Shown: positions 8,594-18,322 of the stretch, in pieces
How positions within the stretch are numbered: the first letter of the stretch is position 1
Layout: every line of letters begins with the position of its first letter
Source: an uncultured Prevotellaceae bacterium
GTDB taxonomy: Bacteria > Bacteroidota > Bacteroidia > Bacteroidales > Bacteroidaceae
Length of the DNA stretch: 38,938 nt
Direction: 5' to 3'
NCBI GenBank assembly: GCA_902801375.1
Contig: CADCIB010000031.1
Location: forward strand, 1-38,938
Position numbers and translations under genes: made by a program
The notes under the pieces: generated by a model
Told to the model about the DNA's origin: nothing
Databases searched by the model: none
What the model saw: the letters and a program-made list of their open reading frames with translations, nothing else

Positions 8594-8721
8594 GCACTGC
8601 AAAATTACACAAAAAGGGGAATTGATGTCTTCATAATCTGCAAATATAGTGTGCAAAATATGCAAAATGCAATATAATTAGGGCAGATTGTCAGCATAAA
8701 GTCAGAAAACCGTCTCAAGGT

Positions 8722-8752
8722 TTTGCCAATCCACCGATTTACATTACCTTTG
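8722..8752 (+). promoter_or_regulatory. Promoter of the AraC-type regulator
   Basis: TTTG at 8722-8725, a 19-base spacer and TACCTTTG at 8745-8752. The start codon at 8810 follows after 57 bases. Confidence 0.7.
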
Positions 8753-8809
8753 CACCCGCAATTCGAAGGTCGGGCATAAAGCCTCCTTTTCATATATGTT
8801 TCACAAAAG

Positions 8810-9970
8810 ATGATTCGGACTCTCATTTTATCCTTGCCGATGTTTGTATGCGGCATCGTGTTTGTAGAACTACTATTTAGCCAATTGCGCCACCGCGATG
8901 GAGCTCGTTCGTGGCTCATGGCTTGGGCAGCTACGGCCACACTGTTGTATGCGATGCATTTGAACTATTTCTCTGGTCAGCTACGCTTCTATGAGTGTTT
9001 CGACACCATCTATGTCGTTTGCAATCTGCTGGTCTATCCTCTATACCTTATTTATATATATAAGCTCACAGACTTGCGCCCTCTATCATCGCGTCGGTGG
9101 GAGCTCGCTTGTTTTATTGGGGTGCCGGTGCTGATGGGAGGTTTGGTCGGCACAATGTATCTGCTGATGTCGCAGGGTGAACGCGAAGTGTTTCAACACG
9201 AGTTTCTTTATCATGGTCGCACATCTTCGATTCATGGTTTGGCACTCATCATGACACGTATTCACCAGTTATGTCGTGTTTTGTTCGCTGTGTTCCTAAT
9301 CGTTTCCTGCATTTTCGGCATTCGACAGATCAACCGCTTCAACCATTCGCTTGAGCAGTTTTATGCCGACACCGAGCAGCGCCACATGGGGCGTCAGCGG
9401 GCTGTGCTCTGGGCACTGATGGTGTGTTCGATAGTATCGTTTGTTGTGAATTTGTTTGGCCGCCAACATTTCGAAAGCCATAGTTGGACGTTGTATGTGT
9501 TGTCTGTGCTCTTTTCGGTCATGCTGTTGTACATCGGCTGGCTGGGTCTTACCAATACATTCAGCATCATTGATATGCATCGTGATTTAAAGGAACCGAC
9601 TCCTTCGGCTGAAGAACATGAGGAAACAAAAGAGACGGAGAAGCCAGACGACCGATATTGCAAGTTGATGGCTCTTGTACAACAGACGATGGATGAAGAT
9701 CATTACTTCCTGCAGAACGACTTAAACCTGAATACATTAGCGCTTCATGTAGGCACGAATCGCACCTATCTGTTGCAGGCCATTCGTCAATGTGAGGGTG
9801 TCAGTTTTTCTGAGTATATCAACAGGCAACGTATTGCTTATGCAGAACGGCTGAAAGCAAAATATCCGGAAATGCATGCGGAAGAACTGGCTCAGCGGTC
9901 GGGATTCTCATCAGTGTCGGCTTACTACATGAATCGACGACGCTATGCACATCATTCGGAAAAGAAGTAG
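8810..9970 (+). CDS. Membrane-anchored AraC-family regulator
   Basis: A 386-residue protein with an N-terminal membrane region (several hydrophobic helices across about residues 1-255) and a cytoplasmic AraC-type DNA-binding domain at about 285-380. The DNA-binding part shows the family form: LNLNTLALHVGTNRTYLLQAI for the first helix-turn-helix and FSEYINRQRIAYAERL between the two. A charged linker rich in Glu and Lys joins the halves. Such proteins are common in Bacteroidetes and probably respond to an envelope or membrane signal; the target genes are unknown. It has its own promoter and is convergent with uvrA (25 bp between stops). It is a single-gene unit. Confidence 0.85.
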   Translation: MIRTLILSLPMFVCGIVFVELLFSQLRHRDGARSWLMAWAATATLLYAMHLNYFSGQLRFYECFDTIYVVCNLLVYPLYLIYIYKLTDLRPLSSRRWELACFIGVPVLMGGLVGTMYLLMSQGEREVFQHEFLYHGRTSSIHGLALIMTRIHQLCRVLFAVFLIVSCIFGIRQINRFNHSLEQFYADTEQRHMGRQRAVLWALMVCSIVSFVVNLFGRQHFESHSWTLYVLSVLFSVMLLYIGWLGLTNTFSIIDMHRDLKEPTPSAEEHEETKETEKPDDRYCKLMALVQQTMDEDHYFLQNDLNLNTLALHVGTNRTYLLQAIRQCEGVSFSEYINRQRIAYAERLKAKYPEMHAEELAQRSGFSSVSAYYMNRRRYAHHSEKK

Positions 9971-9995
9971 CATGTAAACCTCTCAGTACAGCCGG

Positions 9996-12926
9996 TCATT
10001 CTATATTTTCCCTAATTGCCCCCCCTGTTTTTCTGCTCTCATCAAGCTCTTTTTTCAGGAAAGCAGGTGTGAAGCCGAGAGCACTCTCAGCCACTTCCTC
10101 GGGTGTACCTGCAGAGAGAAGCTTTCCTCCATTTCGACCGCCCTCAGGACCGAGGTCGATGATGTAGTCGGCCAGTTTGATAACATCAAGATTGTGCTCG
10201 ATGACCACTATGGTGTTGCCCCGGTCTACGAGTTTCTGCAACACGTCCATCAGCACGCGTATATCGTCGAAATGCAGTCCTGTGGTAGGCTCATCGAGGA
10301 TATAAACTGTCTTTCCCGTATCTCGCTTGCTAAGTTCCGTAGCCAGTTTCACGCGCTGACTCTCACCTCCAGAGAGGGTGGTGGAGGGTTGTCCGAGTTT
10401 GATATATCCGAGACCCACATCTTGGATTGTCTTGATTTTGCGAAGTATTTCAGGCACGTTCTCGAAGAATTCCACCGCCTGGTTGATGGTCATATCAAGC
10501 ACGTCGGCAATCGACTTTCCTTTGTAGCGTACCTCTAAGGTTTCGCGGTTGTAGCGCTTCCCATGACAGGTCTCACAGGGCACCATCACGTCGGGCAGAA
10601 AGTTCATCTCGATGGTCTTGTAGCCATTACCTCCACAGGTCTCGCAGCGACCTCCGCGCACGTTGAACGAGAAGCGACCGGGCTTGTAACCCCGAATCTT
10701 GGCTTCTGGCAGGTTGACGAAAAGGGTGCGAATGTCGGTAAACACACCTGTATAGGTGGCAGGATTGGAGCGAGGTGTTCGCCCGATGGGCGACTGGTCT
10801 ACACTTACCACCTTATCGATGTATTCAAGTCCTTCGACAGAGGCATATGGCATTGGTTTTTTCAGCGAGCGATAAAAATGCTGCGAGAGGATTGGCTGTA
10901 GTGTTTCGTTGATGAGTGTCGACTTTCCACTTCCAGAAACTCCTGTCACCACGATGAGGCAACCCAAGGGGAACACGGCGTCGATGTTTTTCAGGTTGTT
11001 ACCGCAAGCACCTCGAATGATTAGTTTCTTTCCGTTGCCAGCACGACGGTAGGGTGGAGGGGCAACGGTGGAGGCGTTACTCTCTGGACAAGGAGTAGGT
11101 TCTGAGGCAGATGATTGTGGCGCGGCAGGCAGGGGGATGGTTCTCTTTCCGTTAAGATATTGTGCGGTGAGCGTATCGGTCTTGAGCATATCAGCAGGCT
11201 TCCCTTGAAACACCACCTCTCCTCCTTTACGTCCAGCACGCGGTCCGATGTCTATGATGTAGTCGGCATTGAGCATCATGTCTTTGTCGTGTTCTACAAC
11301 GATTACGGTATTTCCGATGTCGCGCAGTTCTTTCAGCGAGGCAATCAGACGCTCGTTGTCGCGTTGATGAAGTCCGATTGACGGCTCGTCAAGGATATAA
11401 AGCACGTTCACCAATTGCGAACCAATCTGTGTGGCAAGCCTGATACGCTGACTTTCACCCCCAGAGAGCGATGCTGAGGGGCGGTCGAGCGAGAGATAGT
11501 CGAGCCCCACCTCCAACATAAAACCCAACCGTGTCTGTATCTCCTTGATAATTTCTGCGGCTATCTGTTGTTGCTGATGATCCATGTGCTCTGGTGCGAC
11601 GTTGAGCCATTCGCGCAGTTCAGCAATATCCATCTGAGCCAATTCCGTGATGTTCTTGTCCCAGATCTTATACGAGAGCGACTCTCGGTTGAGTCTCATG
11701 CCCTTACATTCCGGACATTGCGTGGTGGCCAGGAATTGGTCGGCCCATTTCTGCGCGCTGGCGCTGTCGTCGTGTTCCATCACGTTGCGCAGATATTTGA
11801 TAATACCGTTGAACTCCACATAATAGTCGGACGAAGTGTGTACAAGTTCTTTGTCGATGCGCACATTGCCTAACGATCCGTAGAGTATCTCGCTCATAGC
11901 ATCCTGCGGAATGTCCTTCACAGGAGTTTTGACTGTGCAGTCATATTTCTCCAAGATGCTCTCTATCTGCCAGAAAATCATCTGATTCTTGTATTTGCCC
12001 AAAGGGACGATGGCTCCCTCGTGAATGGAGAGACGGTCGTCGGGTATCACCTTAGCAAGGTCGATGGCGTTCACAAATCCCAACCCTTTGCAATGGGGGC
12101 AGGCCCCTTCCGGCGAGTTGAACGAGAATTTGTTGGGAGCAGGGTCCCCGTAGGAGATGCCTGAAGTGGGACACATCAGCCGGCGACTGTAGTACTTAAG
12201 CGTAAACGTGGGTTCCTCCGACAGAATCATGAGCAGTCCGTCTCCTTGTTTCATGGCTGTTGTAACGCTTTTTTTCAGTCGGTTGTCGTCTTTCTCCTGC
12301 ACACGAAGCTTGTCTACAACCACCTCGATGTTATGGTTCTTGTAGCGATCCACTTTCATTCCTCGCACAATCTCCTGCATCTCGCCATCTATGCGGATGT
12401 GGAGATAACCTTTGCGACGCATGCTTTCGAAGAGTTCGCGATAATGTCCCTTTCGGTTTCTTACCAGAGGTGCGAGGATGTAGATGCGCCTGCCCATATA
12501 GTCCTGATGGATCATGTCGAGCACTTTCTCCTCCGTGTATTTCACCATTTTCTCGCCTGTCATATAGCTATAGGCCGTTCCGGCGCGGGCATAGAGCAGG
12601 CGCAGGAAGTCGTAGACTTCCGTTGTGGTGCCTACAGTAGAGCGTGGATTCTTGTTGGTCGTCTTCTGTTCGATGCTGATAACGGGGCTCAACCCTGTTA
12701 TTTTGTCCACATCGGGACGCTCCATACCACCGAGGAAATTGCGAGCATAGGCCGAGAAAGTCTCGATATACCGTCGCTGACCTTCAGCGAAAATGGTGTC
12801 GAAGGCCAGTGACGACTTGCCCGATCCGCTCAGTCCTGTAACAACTGTCAGACTGTTGCGGGGGATGTCCACGTCGATATCCTTCAGGTTATGTACGCGG
12901 GCTCCATAGACAGAGATTTTTTCCAT
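9996..12926 (-). CDS. uvrA: Excinuclease ABC subunit A
   Basis: A 976-residue damage-recognition ATPase of nucleotide excision repair, working as a dimer with UvrB. It has two ABC ATPase modules: the first Walker A is GLSGSGKS at residues 31-38 and the second is GVSGSGKS near 660, each with its LSGGESQR signature. The C-terminal zinc module is intact (CETCGGNG and CETCHGKR). The N-proximal one reads [10 protein letters not shown] then CPHCKGLG, so one expected Cys is Ser; I believe this occurs in other Bacteroidetes UvrA. A Pro/Ser/Ala-rich stretch at about residues 595-630 lies between the halves and looks like an expanded linker. It is convergent with the AraC-type gene. Confidence 0.95.
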   Translation of the reverse strand: MEKISVYGARVHNLKDIDVDIPRNSLTVVTGLSGSGKSSLAFDTIFAEGQRRYIETFSAYARNFLGGMERPDVDKITGLSPVISIEQKTTNKNPRSTVGTTTEVYDFLRLLYARAGTAYSYMTGEKMVKYTEEKVLDMIHQDYMGRRIYILAPLVRNRKGHYRELFESMRRKGYLHIRIDGEMQEIVRGMKVDRYKNHNIEVVVDKLRVQEKDDNRLKKSVTTAMKQGDGLLMILSEEPTFTLKYYSRRLMCPTSGISYGDPAPNKFSFNSPEGACPHCKGLGFVNAIDLAKVIPDDRLSIHEGAIVPLGKYKNQMIFWQIESILEKYDCTVKTPVKDIPQDAMSEILYGSLGNVRIDKELVHTSSDYYVEFNGIIKYLRNVMEHDDSASAQKWADQFLATTQCPECKGMRLNRESLSYKIWDKNITELAQMDIAELREWLNVAPEHMDHQQQQIAAEIIKEIQTRLGFMLEVGLDYLSLDRPSASLSGGESQRIRLATQIGSQLVNVLYILDEPSIGLHQRDNERLIASLKELRDIGNTVIVVEHDKDMMLNADYIIDIGPRAGRKGGEVVFQGKPADMLKTDTLTAQYLNGKRTIPLPAAPQSSASEPTPCPESNASTVAPPPYRRAGNGKKLIIRGACGNNLKNIDAVFPLGCLIVVTGVSGSGKSTLINETLQPILSQHFYRSLKKPMPYASVEGLEYIDKVVSVDQSPIGRTPRSNPATYTGVFTDIRTLFVNLPEAKIRGYKPGRFSFNVRGGRCETCGGNGYKTIEMNFLPDVMVPCETCHGKRYNRETLEVRYKGKSIADVLDMTINQAVEFFENVPEILRKIKTIQDVGLGYIKLGQPSTTLSGGESQRVKLATELSKRDTGKTVYILDEPTTGLHFDDIRVLMDVLQKLVDRGNTIVVIEHNLDVIKLADYIIDLGPEGGRNGGKLLSAGTPEEVAESALGFTPAFLKKELDESRKTGGAIRENIE

Positions 12927-12941
12927 AACAGAAAATAGGCT

Positions 12942-12974
12942 AAAAACCCTCCATGACTCTTTTCAAAAGGAGGG
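12942..12974 (-). terminator. Hairpin between the T9SS-domain gene and uvrA
   Basis: On the minus strand CCCTCC (12974-12969) pairs with GGAGGG (12952-12947) across a 16-base loop and is followed directly by TTTTT. It could end transcription of the upstream secreted-protein gene before uvrA. Confidence 0.45.
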
Positions 12975-12991
12975 GAGAGAAGTGGTATGTG

Positions 12992-13702
12992 CTATTCGGA
13001 AACGCTGGAGTTGCCGTTCTCATTGAAGGTACGAAGTAGGTTCACGTCTGTGCGAATGTGGTATTTCCTACCATCTGCCCCTTTGGCTTTCACCTCGCAG
13101 AAATAAACACCCTGTTTCACATCGACACCATTGAACTTACCGTCCCAGCCACCAGCCGGATCGTCCCACTCGTAGAGTTTCTGCCCCCAGCGGTTGTAGA
13201 TGGCGGCGTGGAACTCCACAAGCGACTGCCATCCGCGTTTGGCCTTGTAGACATCATTGAAAGTGTCGCCGTTAGGGGAGAAGGCATTTGGCATCTCCAG
13301 ACGGCTCTCGCTTATGACGAGCCGGAAGGGTTCTGTCTCATCCCGGTAAGGTATGGTGTCGTTGCCTTTGACAAAAGTAGCGTAGAGCACAATCAAGTGT
13401 GATCCGGAATCAGTGAACCGATATTCGGTGTCTTCTTCATAGCGGATGAGGTAGGGTTCTTCCTCGCCTTCTTTCGAAAATCTCCATTCGTAGTTGGCAG
13501 TATAGTCGCCCACATTTTCAGGATTTGCCATGAAGCGTCCGATGATGGGTGCAGATCCGGCATACTGCGCGCTGTCGGTTTCCTCGCCATTGGCTTTGAT
13601 AAAGGTGACAGAGGGGTGAACAGAAGGATATTCATCGTCAGCCCAGAGGCTCTGTGCCGTTAAAATCAGCATTGATAGTGCAAATAATCGAAATATTTTC
13701 AT
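12992..13702 (-). CDS. Secreted protein with T9SS type B sorting domain
   Basis: A 236-residue protein with a signal peptide (about residues 1-20, ending QSLWA). Residues 25-130 form an unassigned beta-rich region resembling a PKD/Ig fold (TANYEWRFSKEGEEEP, then SGSHLIVLYATF). Residues 136-224 match the gliding-motility-associated C-terminal domain (TIGR04131): PNAFSPNGDTFNDVY, IYNRWGQKLYEWDD, GGWDGKFNG and GVYFCEVKAKG. That domain targets cargo for export by the type IX secretion system. The protein is short for such cargo. It is divergent from the LysM gene, with a shared 76-bp promoter region, and lies 65 bp upstream of uvrA. Confidence 0.85.
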   Translation of the reverse strand: MKIFRLFALSMLILTAQSLWADDEYPSVHPSVTFIKANGEETDSAQYAGSAPIIGRFMANPENVGDYTANYEWRFSKEGEEEPYLIRYEEDTEYRFTDSGSHLIVLYATFVKGNDTIPYRDETEPFRLVISESRLEMPNAFSPNGDTFNDVYKAKRGWQSLVEFHAAIYNRWGQKLYEWDDPAGGWDGKFNGVDVKQGVYFCEVKAKGADGRKYHIRTDVNLLRTFNENGNSSVSE

Positions 13703-13722
13703 TTTGTTGTCTGTTTATTGTG

Positions 13723-13730
13723 CAAAGATA
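13723..13730 (-). promoter_or_regulatory. -7 box of the T9SS-domain gene
   Basis: Read on the minus strand the sequence is TATCTTTG, 20 bases before the ATG at 13702. A TTTG at 13758-13755 is 24 bases further up, slightly wide for the consensus. Confidence 0.5.
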
Positions 13731-13742
13731 CAACTTTTTTTG

Positions 13743-13750
13743 TAAATTTG
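13743..13750 (+). promoter_or_regulatory. -7 box of the LysM gene
   Basis: TAAATTTG lies 28 bases before the ATG at 13779. A TTG at 13718-13720 is 22 bases upstream. The box is interleaved with the oppositely directed promoter, so the two genes may compete or be co-controlled. Confidence 0.5.
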
Positions 13751-13778
13751 CATCCAAATTCATCAACTAAGCGTTATT

Positions 13779-15116
13779 ATGATGCATTATTTAAGATATT
13801 TTGCGCTAATATTCCTCTTTTTAGGAGGTATGGAGGTGGAAGCACAAGTTCAGAACTGGCAGACCATGCACAAAGTGAAAAAGAAGGAGACGCTCTTCGG
13901 CATCTCACGTCAATACGGTATTAGTGTGGAGGAACTGATGAAGGCGAACCCCGAGATGAGCTTGCCCAACTACAAACTTCGGAAGGGTGACTACATCTAT
14001 ATTCCCTATCCTACAGAGAAAGTGGAGACGCCCAAGGAGCCTGTGAAGCCAGTCGACGACATCACGAAACGGCCCATCCGCGTAGGCGTGATGTTGCCTC
14101 TTCACGATGTCGACGGTGATGGTCGACGCATGGTGGAGTATTATCGTGGCATGCTGATGGCTATCAGTGAACTGAAACGGCAGGGCGTTTCGGTGGATGT
14201 CCGTGCGTGGAACGTCAACATCGATGCCGACATCCGGCAGACCTTCCTTCAAGAAGGAGCCGACAAACTCGACATTATCTTCGGACCACTCTACACCAAG
14301 CAAGTGAAACACTTGGGCGAGTTTGCCCGCAAGAACAATATCCGCGTGGTCATTCCGTTCTCCATCAACGGTAATGAAGTGGCTGAGAATCCCTTCGTTT
14401 ACCAAGTATACCAGTCGCCTGAGGAGCTTAACAGCAAAGCCATCAGCTCCTTTCTCGCCCGTTTTGCCGACTATCATCCCGTCATCATTGACTGTAACGA
14501 CAAAACTAGCAATAAGGGCATCTTCACCTTTGGGCTGCGCGAACAGCTCGAGAAGCGAAATATAGAATACAGCATTACCAACCTTACCAGCTCCGACGAG
14601 TTGTTTGCCAAAGCATTCTCACTCGACAAGCCCAATGTAGTGATACTGAACACTGGACGTTCGCCAGAACTTACTGCTGTGTTCAAAAAGCTCGATGTAC
14701 TGACGCAGAACAACCGCAACCTGAGAGTGTCGATGTATGGCTATACCGACTGGCTTCTCTACGAACGTATCAACAAGGAACGCTTCTTCCAGTACGACGT
14801 TTTCATACCCACCCATTTCTATCATAACGCATCGTCGTCGAAAACTGCTCAGCTCGAGAGCGACTATCAGCGCTGGTTCCATACGCCGATGATGGAAGCC
14901 AAACCGAGGTTCGCCATCACAGGCTACGATCAGGCTATGTTCTTCCTCAAAGGCATCCATGTTCAGGGCAACGACTTCACCGGCAATAAACCCGATACAC
15001 AGGCCGTGCAGACTCAGTTCAAGTTCGACCGTGTGGGTACGGGAGGCTGGCAAAATAACCAGTTTATGCTGATACACTACAACCACGACAAGACAATTTC
15101 TACCGTTACGTTCTAA
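13779..15116 (+). CDS. LysM and periplasmic-binding-fold protein
   Basis: A 445-residue secreted protein with two parts. After a signal peptide (about residues 1-22) comes one LysM domain at 31-77 (HKVKKKETLFGISRQYGIS, then KLRKGDYIYIPY), which binds peptidoglycan. From about 99 to the end is a type 1 periplasmic-binding-protein fold, the kind used by branched-chain amino acid receptors (PIRVGVMLPLHD, KLDIIFGPLYTKQ, PVIIDCNDKTSNKG). No transporter genes accompany it, so a structural or sensing role at the cell wall is more likely than uptake. The gene for an outer-membrane barrel follows 13 bp later, so they may be one envelope operon. Confidence 0.85.
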   Translation: MMHYLRYFALIFLFLGGMEVEAQVQNWQTMHKVKKKETLFGISRQYGISVEELMKANPEMSLPNYKLRKGDYIYIPYPTEKVETPKEPVKPVDDITKRPIRVGVMLPLHDVDGDGRRMVEYYRGMLMAISELKRQGVSVDVRAWNVNIDADIRQTFLQEGADKLDIIFGPLYTKQVKHLGEFARKNNIRVVIPFSINGNEVAENPFVYQVYQSPEELNSKAISSFLARFADYHPVIIDCNDKTSNKGIFTFGLREQLEKRNIEYSITNLTSSDELFAKAFSLDKPNVVILNTGRSPELTAVFKKLDVLTQNNRNLRVSMYGYTDWLLYERINKERFFQYDVFIPTHFYHNASSSKTAQLESDYQRWFHTPMMEAKPRFAITGYDQAMFFLKGIHVQGNDFTGNKPDTQAVQTQFKFDRVGTGGWQNNQFMLIHYNHDKTISTVTF

Positions 15117-15129
15117 TTCTTCCATTTTG

Positions 15130-15903
15130 ATGAACAAATCAGTATTCCTCAGCCGTTTCTTATGGGCATGTTGCTTGTTGCTACTTTTCTACTTGCCCAC
15201 AAAGGCGCAGATTGGCGAGCATCGCAACGACCTGGCCATCGGTGTGAATGGTGGATATGTACTGAGCAATGTGGCCTTCCTGCCTAAAGTGCCCCAGTCG
15301 CTCCACGGCGGGTTAACGGGCGGATTGTCTGTCCGTTACGTCTGCGAGAAGTATTTCAACACCATCTGCTCTATTTATGGCGAGGTGAACCTGGCACAGA
15401 TAGGATGGAAAGAGCGGATATGGGATAGGAACGACAAACCTGTCATCAACGAAACAACGGGTGTGGCAGAACAATGCCAGCGAGATATGACTTATCTGCA
15501 GGTGCCGGTCTTCGCACACCTGGCTTGGGGACGCGAACAGAAGGGGATGCAGTTCTTCTTCCAGGCTGGACCTCAGGTTGGCTTTCATCTCTCCGACAAG
15601 ACCGTAAAGAACTTCGAACTGTCTGACCGGAATCTCCTCGATCGAGTGAATAATACCGTACAGCAGGATACTATGGCCGTACAGAACAAGGTGGACTATG
15701 GTATTGCAGCTGGTGTAGGTATGGAGTATTCTCATCCGAAGATGGGACATCTCTTGCTCGAAGCGCGCTATTACTATGGACTGGGTAATATGTATAAGGA
15801 CACGAAGCGCGACTTTTTCAGCACTTCACGTTTCAGCAACATCGTCGTGAAGCTTACCTATTTCTTCGACATTACTCGCACTCGGCGCGATCAAGCACAA
15901 TAG
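15130..15903 (+). CDS. Outer-membrane beta-barrel protein, PorT-like
   Basis: A 257-residue predicted outer-membrane protein. A signal peptide ending LPTKAQ at about residue 27 is followed by alternating amphipathic strands, including LHGGLTGGLSVRYV, TYLQVPVFAHLAWG, GMQFFFQAGPQVGF and HLLLEARYYYGLGNM, and it ends near an aromatic strand NIVVKLTYFFDI. This is the pattern of the small 8-10-strand barrel family that includes PorT of the type IX secretion system, but I cannot tell PorT itself from other members. The ATG at 15130 was chosen over the TTG directly before it. It follows the LysM gene by 13 bp and precedes the FAD gene by 5 bp. Confidence 0.75.
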   Translation: MNKSVFLSRFLWACCLLLLFYLPTKAQIGEHRNDLAIGVNGGYVLSNVAFLPKVPQSLHGGLTGGLSVRYVCEKYFNTICSIYGEVNLAQIGWKERIWDRNDKPVINETTGVAEQCQRDMTYLQVPVFAHLAWGREQKGMQFFFQAGPQVGFHLSDKTVKNFELSDRNLLDRVNNTVQQDTMAVQNKVDYGIAAGVGMEYSHPKMGHLLLEARYYYGLGNMYKDTKRDFFSTSRFSNIVVKLTYFFDITRTRRDQAQ

Positions 15904-15908
15904 ACTAT

Positions 15909-17477
15909 ATGACTCAAGAACTGCAACTCAGGCTATTGCCTCAGCAGGCTGCCAATGAGCAATCCATCAAGGAATATGTAGCCCGCGAACAGGGAACTGA
16001 CATACGCACTCTCCGACACATTCGGGTGCTCAAACGCAGTATCGATGCTCGTCAGCGTACCATCTACGTCAATCTGAAAGTCCGTATATACATCAACGAG
16101 GATCCAGACGATGAGGCTTTCGCGCGCGTTATATATAATAATGTGAAAAAACGTCCAGCTGTGGTGGTGGTAGGAGCAGGACCGGGAGGGCTCTTTGCCG
16201 CCCTGCGGTTGATAGAATTAGGACTGCGACCCATCGTTGTGGAACGTGGCAAGGACGTGCACGAGCGGAAGAAAGACCTCAGCCTGATCACCAAGATACA
16301 AAAAGTCGATGCTGAGAGCAACTACTGCTTTGGCGAAGGTGGTGCCGGAGCCTACAGCGACGGCAAACTCTACACGCGCAGTAAGAAGCGCGGCTCGACC
16401 GAAAAGATACTCAACGTGTTCTGCCAACATGGGGCATCTACAGCCATCTTGTCAGACGCCCATCCCCACATCGGTACGGACAAGTTGCCAAGAGTTATCG
16501 AAAACATGCGCAACACCATTCTCGCGAGTGGGGGAGAAGTGCATTTCCAGACAAAGATGACTGGGCTGCTTTTGCACGATTGTCGTGTGGAAGGCATCGA
16601 AGCTGTAGAACTCGTCAGCGGAAGACAGGTAGAATTCCGAGGACCTGTTATCTTGGCCACAGGACATTCTGCCCGTGATGTCTACCGCTATCTCTTTGCT
16701 TCAGGCATAGAAATTGAGGCCAAGGCATTGGCTATGGGTGTACGTTTGGAGCATCCTGCCATGTTGATAGACCAGATACAGTATCACAACCGTAATGGAC
16801 GAGGCAATTGGCTACCCGCCGCAGAATACAGTTTTGTCACACAAGTAGAGGGCCGCGGCGTTTATTCTTTCTGCATGTGTCCTGGTGGGTTTGTTATTCC
16901 GGCTGCCACTGGTCCCCAACAGATTGTGGTCAACGGCATGAGTCCTGCCAATCGTGGCACCCAATGGAGCAACAGCGGCATGGTGGTGGAGATTCACCCC
17001 GAGGATGTAGAAGGTGACTCTCCCTTGCGAATGATGGACTATCAAGAACGTCTGGAACACGATTGCTGGCAACAAGGGAATATGAAACAGACCGCACCAG
17101 CTCAGCGAATGGCCGATTTCGTGAACAACCGTTTGAGCTACGACCTACCGCGCAGCAGCTATGCACCTGGGCTGATATCCAGTCCATTGCACTTTTGGAT
17201 GCCTTCCTACATCGTCAGCCGTCTGCAGCAGGGCTTCAAGAATTTCGGACGGATGAGCCACGGATTCCTAACCAATGAGGCTGTGCTCATCGCCACTGAG
17301 ACTCGTACCTCTTCACCAGTAAGAATCATCCGCGACAACGACACACTTCAGCATATTACCGTCCAAGGTCTTTTCCCCTGCGGCGAGGGAGCCGGCTATG
17401 CCGGCGGCATCGTCTCGACAGGAATCGACGGCGAGCGTTGTGCTGACATGTGCCACCAGTATCTTATGAACGCATAA
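15909..17477 (+). CDS. FAD-dependent dehydrogenase, COG2509 family
   Basis: A 522-residue cytoplasmic flavoprotein of the uncharacterised COG2509 group. An N-terminal domain of about 80 residues precedes the FAD-binding Rossmann motif VVVGAGPGGLFAALR (residues 86-100). Further family blocks are YCFGEGGAGAYSDGKLYTR, ILATGHSARDVY, MGVRLEHP and, near the end, FPCGEGAGYAGGIVSTGIDG, which contacts FAD. The substrate is unknown. It starts 5 bp after the beta-barrel gene, so it may ride on the same transcript although its role looks unrelated. It is convergent with the acidic-tailed protein (41 bp between stops). Confidence 0.85.
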   Translation: MTQELQLRLLPQQAANEQSIKEYVAREQGTDIRTLRHIRVLKRSIDARQRTIYVNLKVRIYINEDPDDEAFARVIYNNVKKRPAVVVVGAGPGGLFAALRLIELGLRPIVVERGKDVHERKKDLSLITKIQKVDAESNYCFGEGGAGAYSDGKLYTRSKKRGSTEKILNVFCQHGASTAILSDAHPHIGTDKLPRVIENMRNTILASGGEVHFQTKMTGLLLHDCRVEGIEAVELVSGRQVEFRGPVILATGHSARDVYRYLFASGIEIEAKALAMGVRLEHPAMLIDQIQYHNRNGRGNWLPAAEYSFVTQVEGRGVYSFCMCPGGFVIPAATGPQQIVVNGMSPANRGTQWSNSGMVVEIHPEDVEGDSPLRMMDYQERLEHDCWQQGNMKQTAPAQRMADFVNNRLSYDLPRSSYAPGLISSPLHFWMPSYIVSRLQQGFKNFGRMSHGFLTNEAVLIATETRTSSPVRIIRDNDTLQHITVQGLFPCGEGAGYAGGIVSTGIDGERCADMCHQYLMNA

Positions 17478-17518
17478 TCCTAATCAAAGGAGCGGCGGCT
17501 TTACCTCGAAAACAAGCA

Positions 17519-18307
17519 TTAATAATCGTCATCGTCGGCCACCTCGGCGGCTTCAAGGTCGAGCTCTTCTGGGTCGGTATCTATGGTAGTGCGATAGCTC
17601 TCCTCTGTGAGTTTGTCCTCGTCGTACTCGTCTTCGTCTTCGTCGTAGTCGTCTCTGTCGGGGAGATCCTCGTCGCTTTCATAGTCTTTTTCCTCGTCTT
17701 CGACATTGAACTTCATCTTCGGTCTTTCAATGATGGGTTTTACTTTTGCGAAGATGGCTTCCACCCACATGCCCTTAGCAATTTCGAGCACCTCAAAGCC
17801 TTCGTTCATCATTTTCTCATACATCCCTCCAGGCTTGCGTAGACGATCCTTAGGCAATGTGGTGGTGCTAATGTCAAAACCACTCTGTATGATGTCCTTG
17901 ATGCTTTGCGACAAAGAGTCCCATCCACCCCCGAAATTTCTATCGAGCACTTCTATCAGTTTAGCGGCTGAGATATGACGTATGTTTTCGTAGGTCAAGT
18001 CGGTAACCCGTGATATGGGACGTTTCTTCACGGCGAGCTTCACTTTTGTATTCTCGTCTATTTTGATGTTTCCCACCTTAAAGCCTCTTGCTGTGATTTT
18101 CTTAACCACTTCGGGCTTGTCGATTTTGATTTCTTCAATCTCGAAGGCCGAACGTATCACGTCGAGATAGTGCTTGAGATTCTCTCTCAAGTCGGCATCT
18201 TTTTCTGCCGAGTTCCACATTCTGAAAACATCATTCTCCTGAATGTCCCAGACACTGCTCTTGGTCAGGGTTTTTAGCGTGAATGTTTTTTTCTGAGTCT
18301 CTTTCAT
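17519..18307 (-). CDS. Unknown protein with acidic C-terminal tail
   Basis: A 262-residue protein I do not recognise. Residues 1-197 look like a folded, Lys-rich alpha/beta region with no signal peptide or membrane segment. From about residue 200 to the end it is strongly acidic, with runs such as DYDEDEDEYDEDK and a final EVADDDDY. The tail is likely disordered and could be for binding basic proteins, nucleic-acid-binding partners or divalent cations. It lies 15 bp downstream of the omega-amidase gene on the same strand, so the two are probably co-transcribed. It might be a Bacteroidales-specific conserved hypothetical. Confidence 0.75.
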   Translation of the reverse strand: MKETQKKTFTLKTLTKSSVWDIQENDVFRMWNSAEKDADLRENLKHYLDVIRSAFEIEEIKIDKPEVVKKITARGFKVGNIKIDENTKVKLAVKKRPISRVTDLTYENIRHISAAKLIEVLDRNFGGGWDSLSQSIKDIIQSGFDISTTTLPKDRLRKPGGMYEKMMNEGFEVLEIAKGMWVEAIFAKVKPIIERPKMKFNVEDEEKDYESDEDLPDRDDYDEDEDEYDEDKLTEESYRTTIDTDPEELDLEAAEVADDDDY

Positions 18308-18322
18308 ATTATGTTCGTATAA

